Source of the DNA: an uncultured Bacillota bacterium
GTDB taxonomy: Bacteria; Bacillota; Clostridia; Peptostreptococcales; Anaerovoracaceae
Length of the DNA stretch: 5,575 bases
Direction: 5' to 3'
Assembly (NCBI GenBank): GCA_946410475.1
Contig: CAMKAM010000094.1
Span: 1-5,575 of the forward strand
How positions within the stretch are numbered: position 1 is the stretch's first letter; each line of letters begins with the position of its first letter. This document shows, piece by piece, positions 5,543 to 5,575 of the stretch. The notes beneath the pieces are model-generated. The model worked only from the letters and a program-made list of their open reading frames with translations, did not search any database and was not told the origin of the DNA. Position numbers and translations under genes: made by a program.

Positions 5543-5575
5543 TTGCTTACTCCATCAACACCTCAAACTATTCGC

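Larger units (their letters stand above)
5069..5575. other. AT-rich region without a convincing gene
   Basis: No frame on either strand has a start, ribosome binding site and codon pattern that I would call a gene. The region holds the promoter at 5122-5150, the 73-base repeat array at 5207-5425 and the 37-base tandem pair at 5469-5542. G+C is visibly low (18 of 60 at 5101-5160). Reading leftward from 5575, all three minus-strand frames meet a stop within about 21 bases, so any upstream gene ends at or beyond the window edge. Confidence 0.75.

Overview
The window looks like a chromosomal stretch from an anaerobic, low-to-mid GC Bacillota, most likely class Clostridia and possibly Lachnospiraceae-like. 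The grounds are strong AGGAGG-type ribosome binding sites, sigma-A promoters with extended -10 elements, and proteins typical of gut Clostridia: a VWA protein beside a macro-HTH protein, a DUF1848 protein, and a PD-(D/E)XK-like protein. Species cannot be read from the sequence. No tRNA, rRNA, classical CRISPR array, transposase or phage gene was seen.

Layout. Bases 1-1733 (minus strand) hold a two-gene unit. First comes a fusion of an ADP-ribose-binding macro domain to a C-terminal helix-turn-helix-like module (684-1733). Then comes a VWA-domain protein with an intact metal-binding (MIDAS) set, cut by the window edge (1-581). An intrinsic terminator lies between them, just before the VWA ribosome binding site. 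Bases 1734-1915 are a divergent promoter region. Bases 1916-2869 (plus) encode a complete glutaminase, glsA, followed by a GC-rich hairpin and a bidirectional terminator. Bases 2988-3170 (minus) encode a 60-residue unknown small protein with its own good promoter inside the 3' end of the next gene. Bases 3241-4206 (minus) encode a DUF1848 protein with a C-terminal radical-SAM-like cysteine cluster. Bases 4271-5068 (minus) encode a PD-(D/E)XK nuclease-like protein. It lies 64 bases before the DUF1848 gene with no terminator between, so the two may be co-transcribed from a near-consensus promoter at 5122-5150.

Bases 5069-5575 hold no convincing gene. They are AT-rich (18 of 60 bases are G or C in 5101-5160, against 37 of 60 in 2701-2760 inside glsA). 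They carry three diverged 73-base tandem units, each with an inverted TATCCA/TGGATA pair, and a separate two-copy 37-base tandem repeat. This repeat block, next to a strong promoter and a nuclease-like gene, is the least explained part of the window.

Functional picture. glsA is ordinary nitrogen metabolism. The macro-HTH/VWA pair looks like a small ADP-ribose-linked regulatory or stress module of unknown job. The nuclease-like and DUF1848 genes, with the upstream repeats, may be an accessory segment. Any joint function for them is inference.
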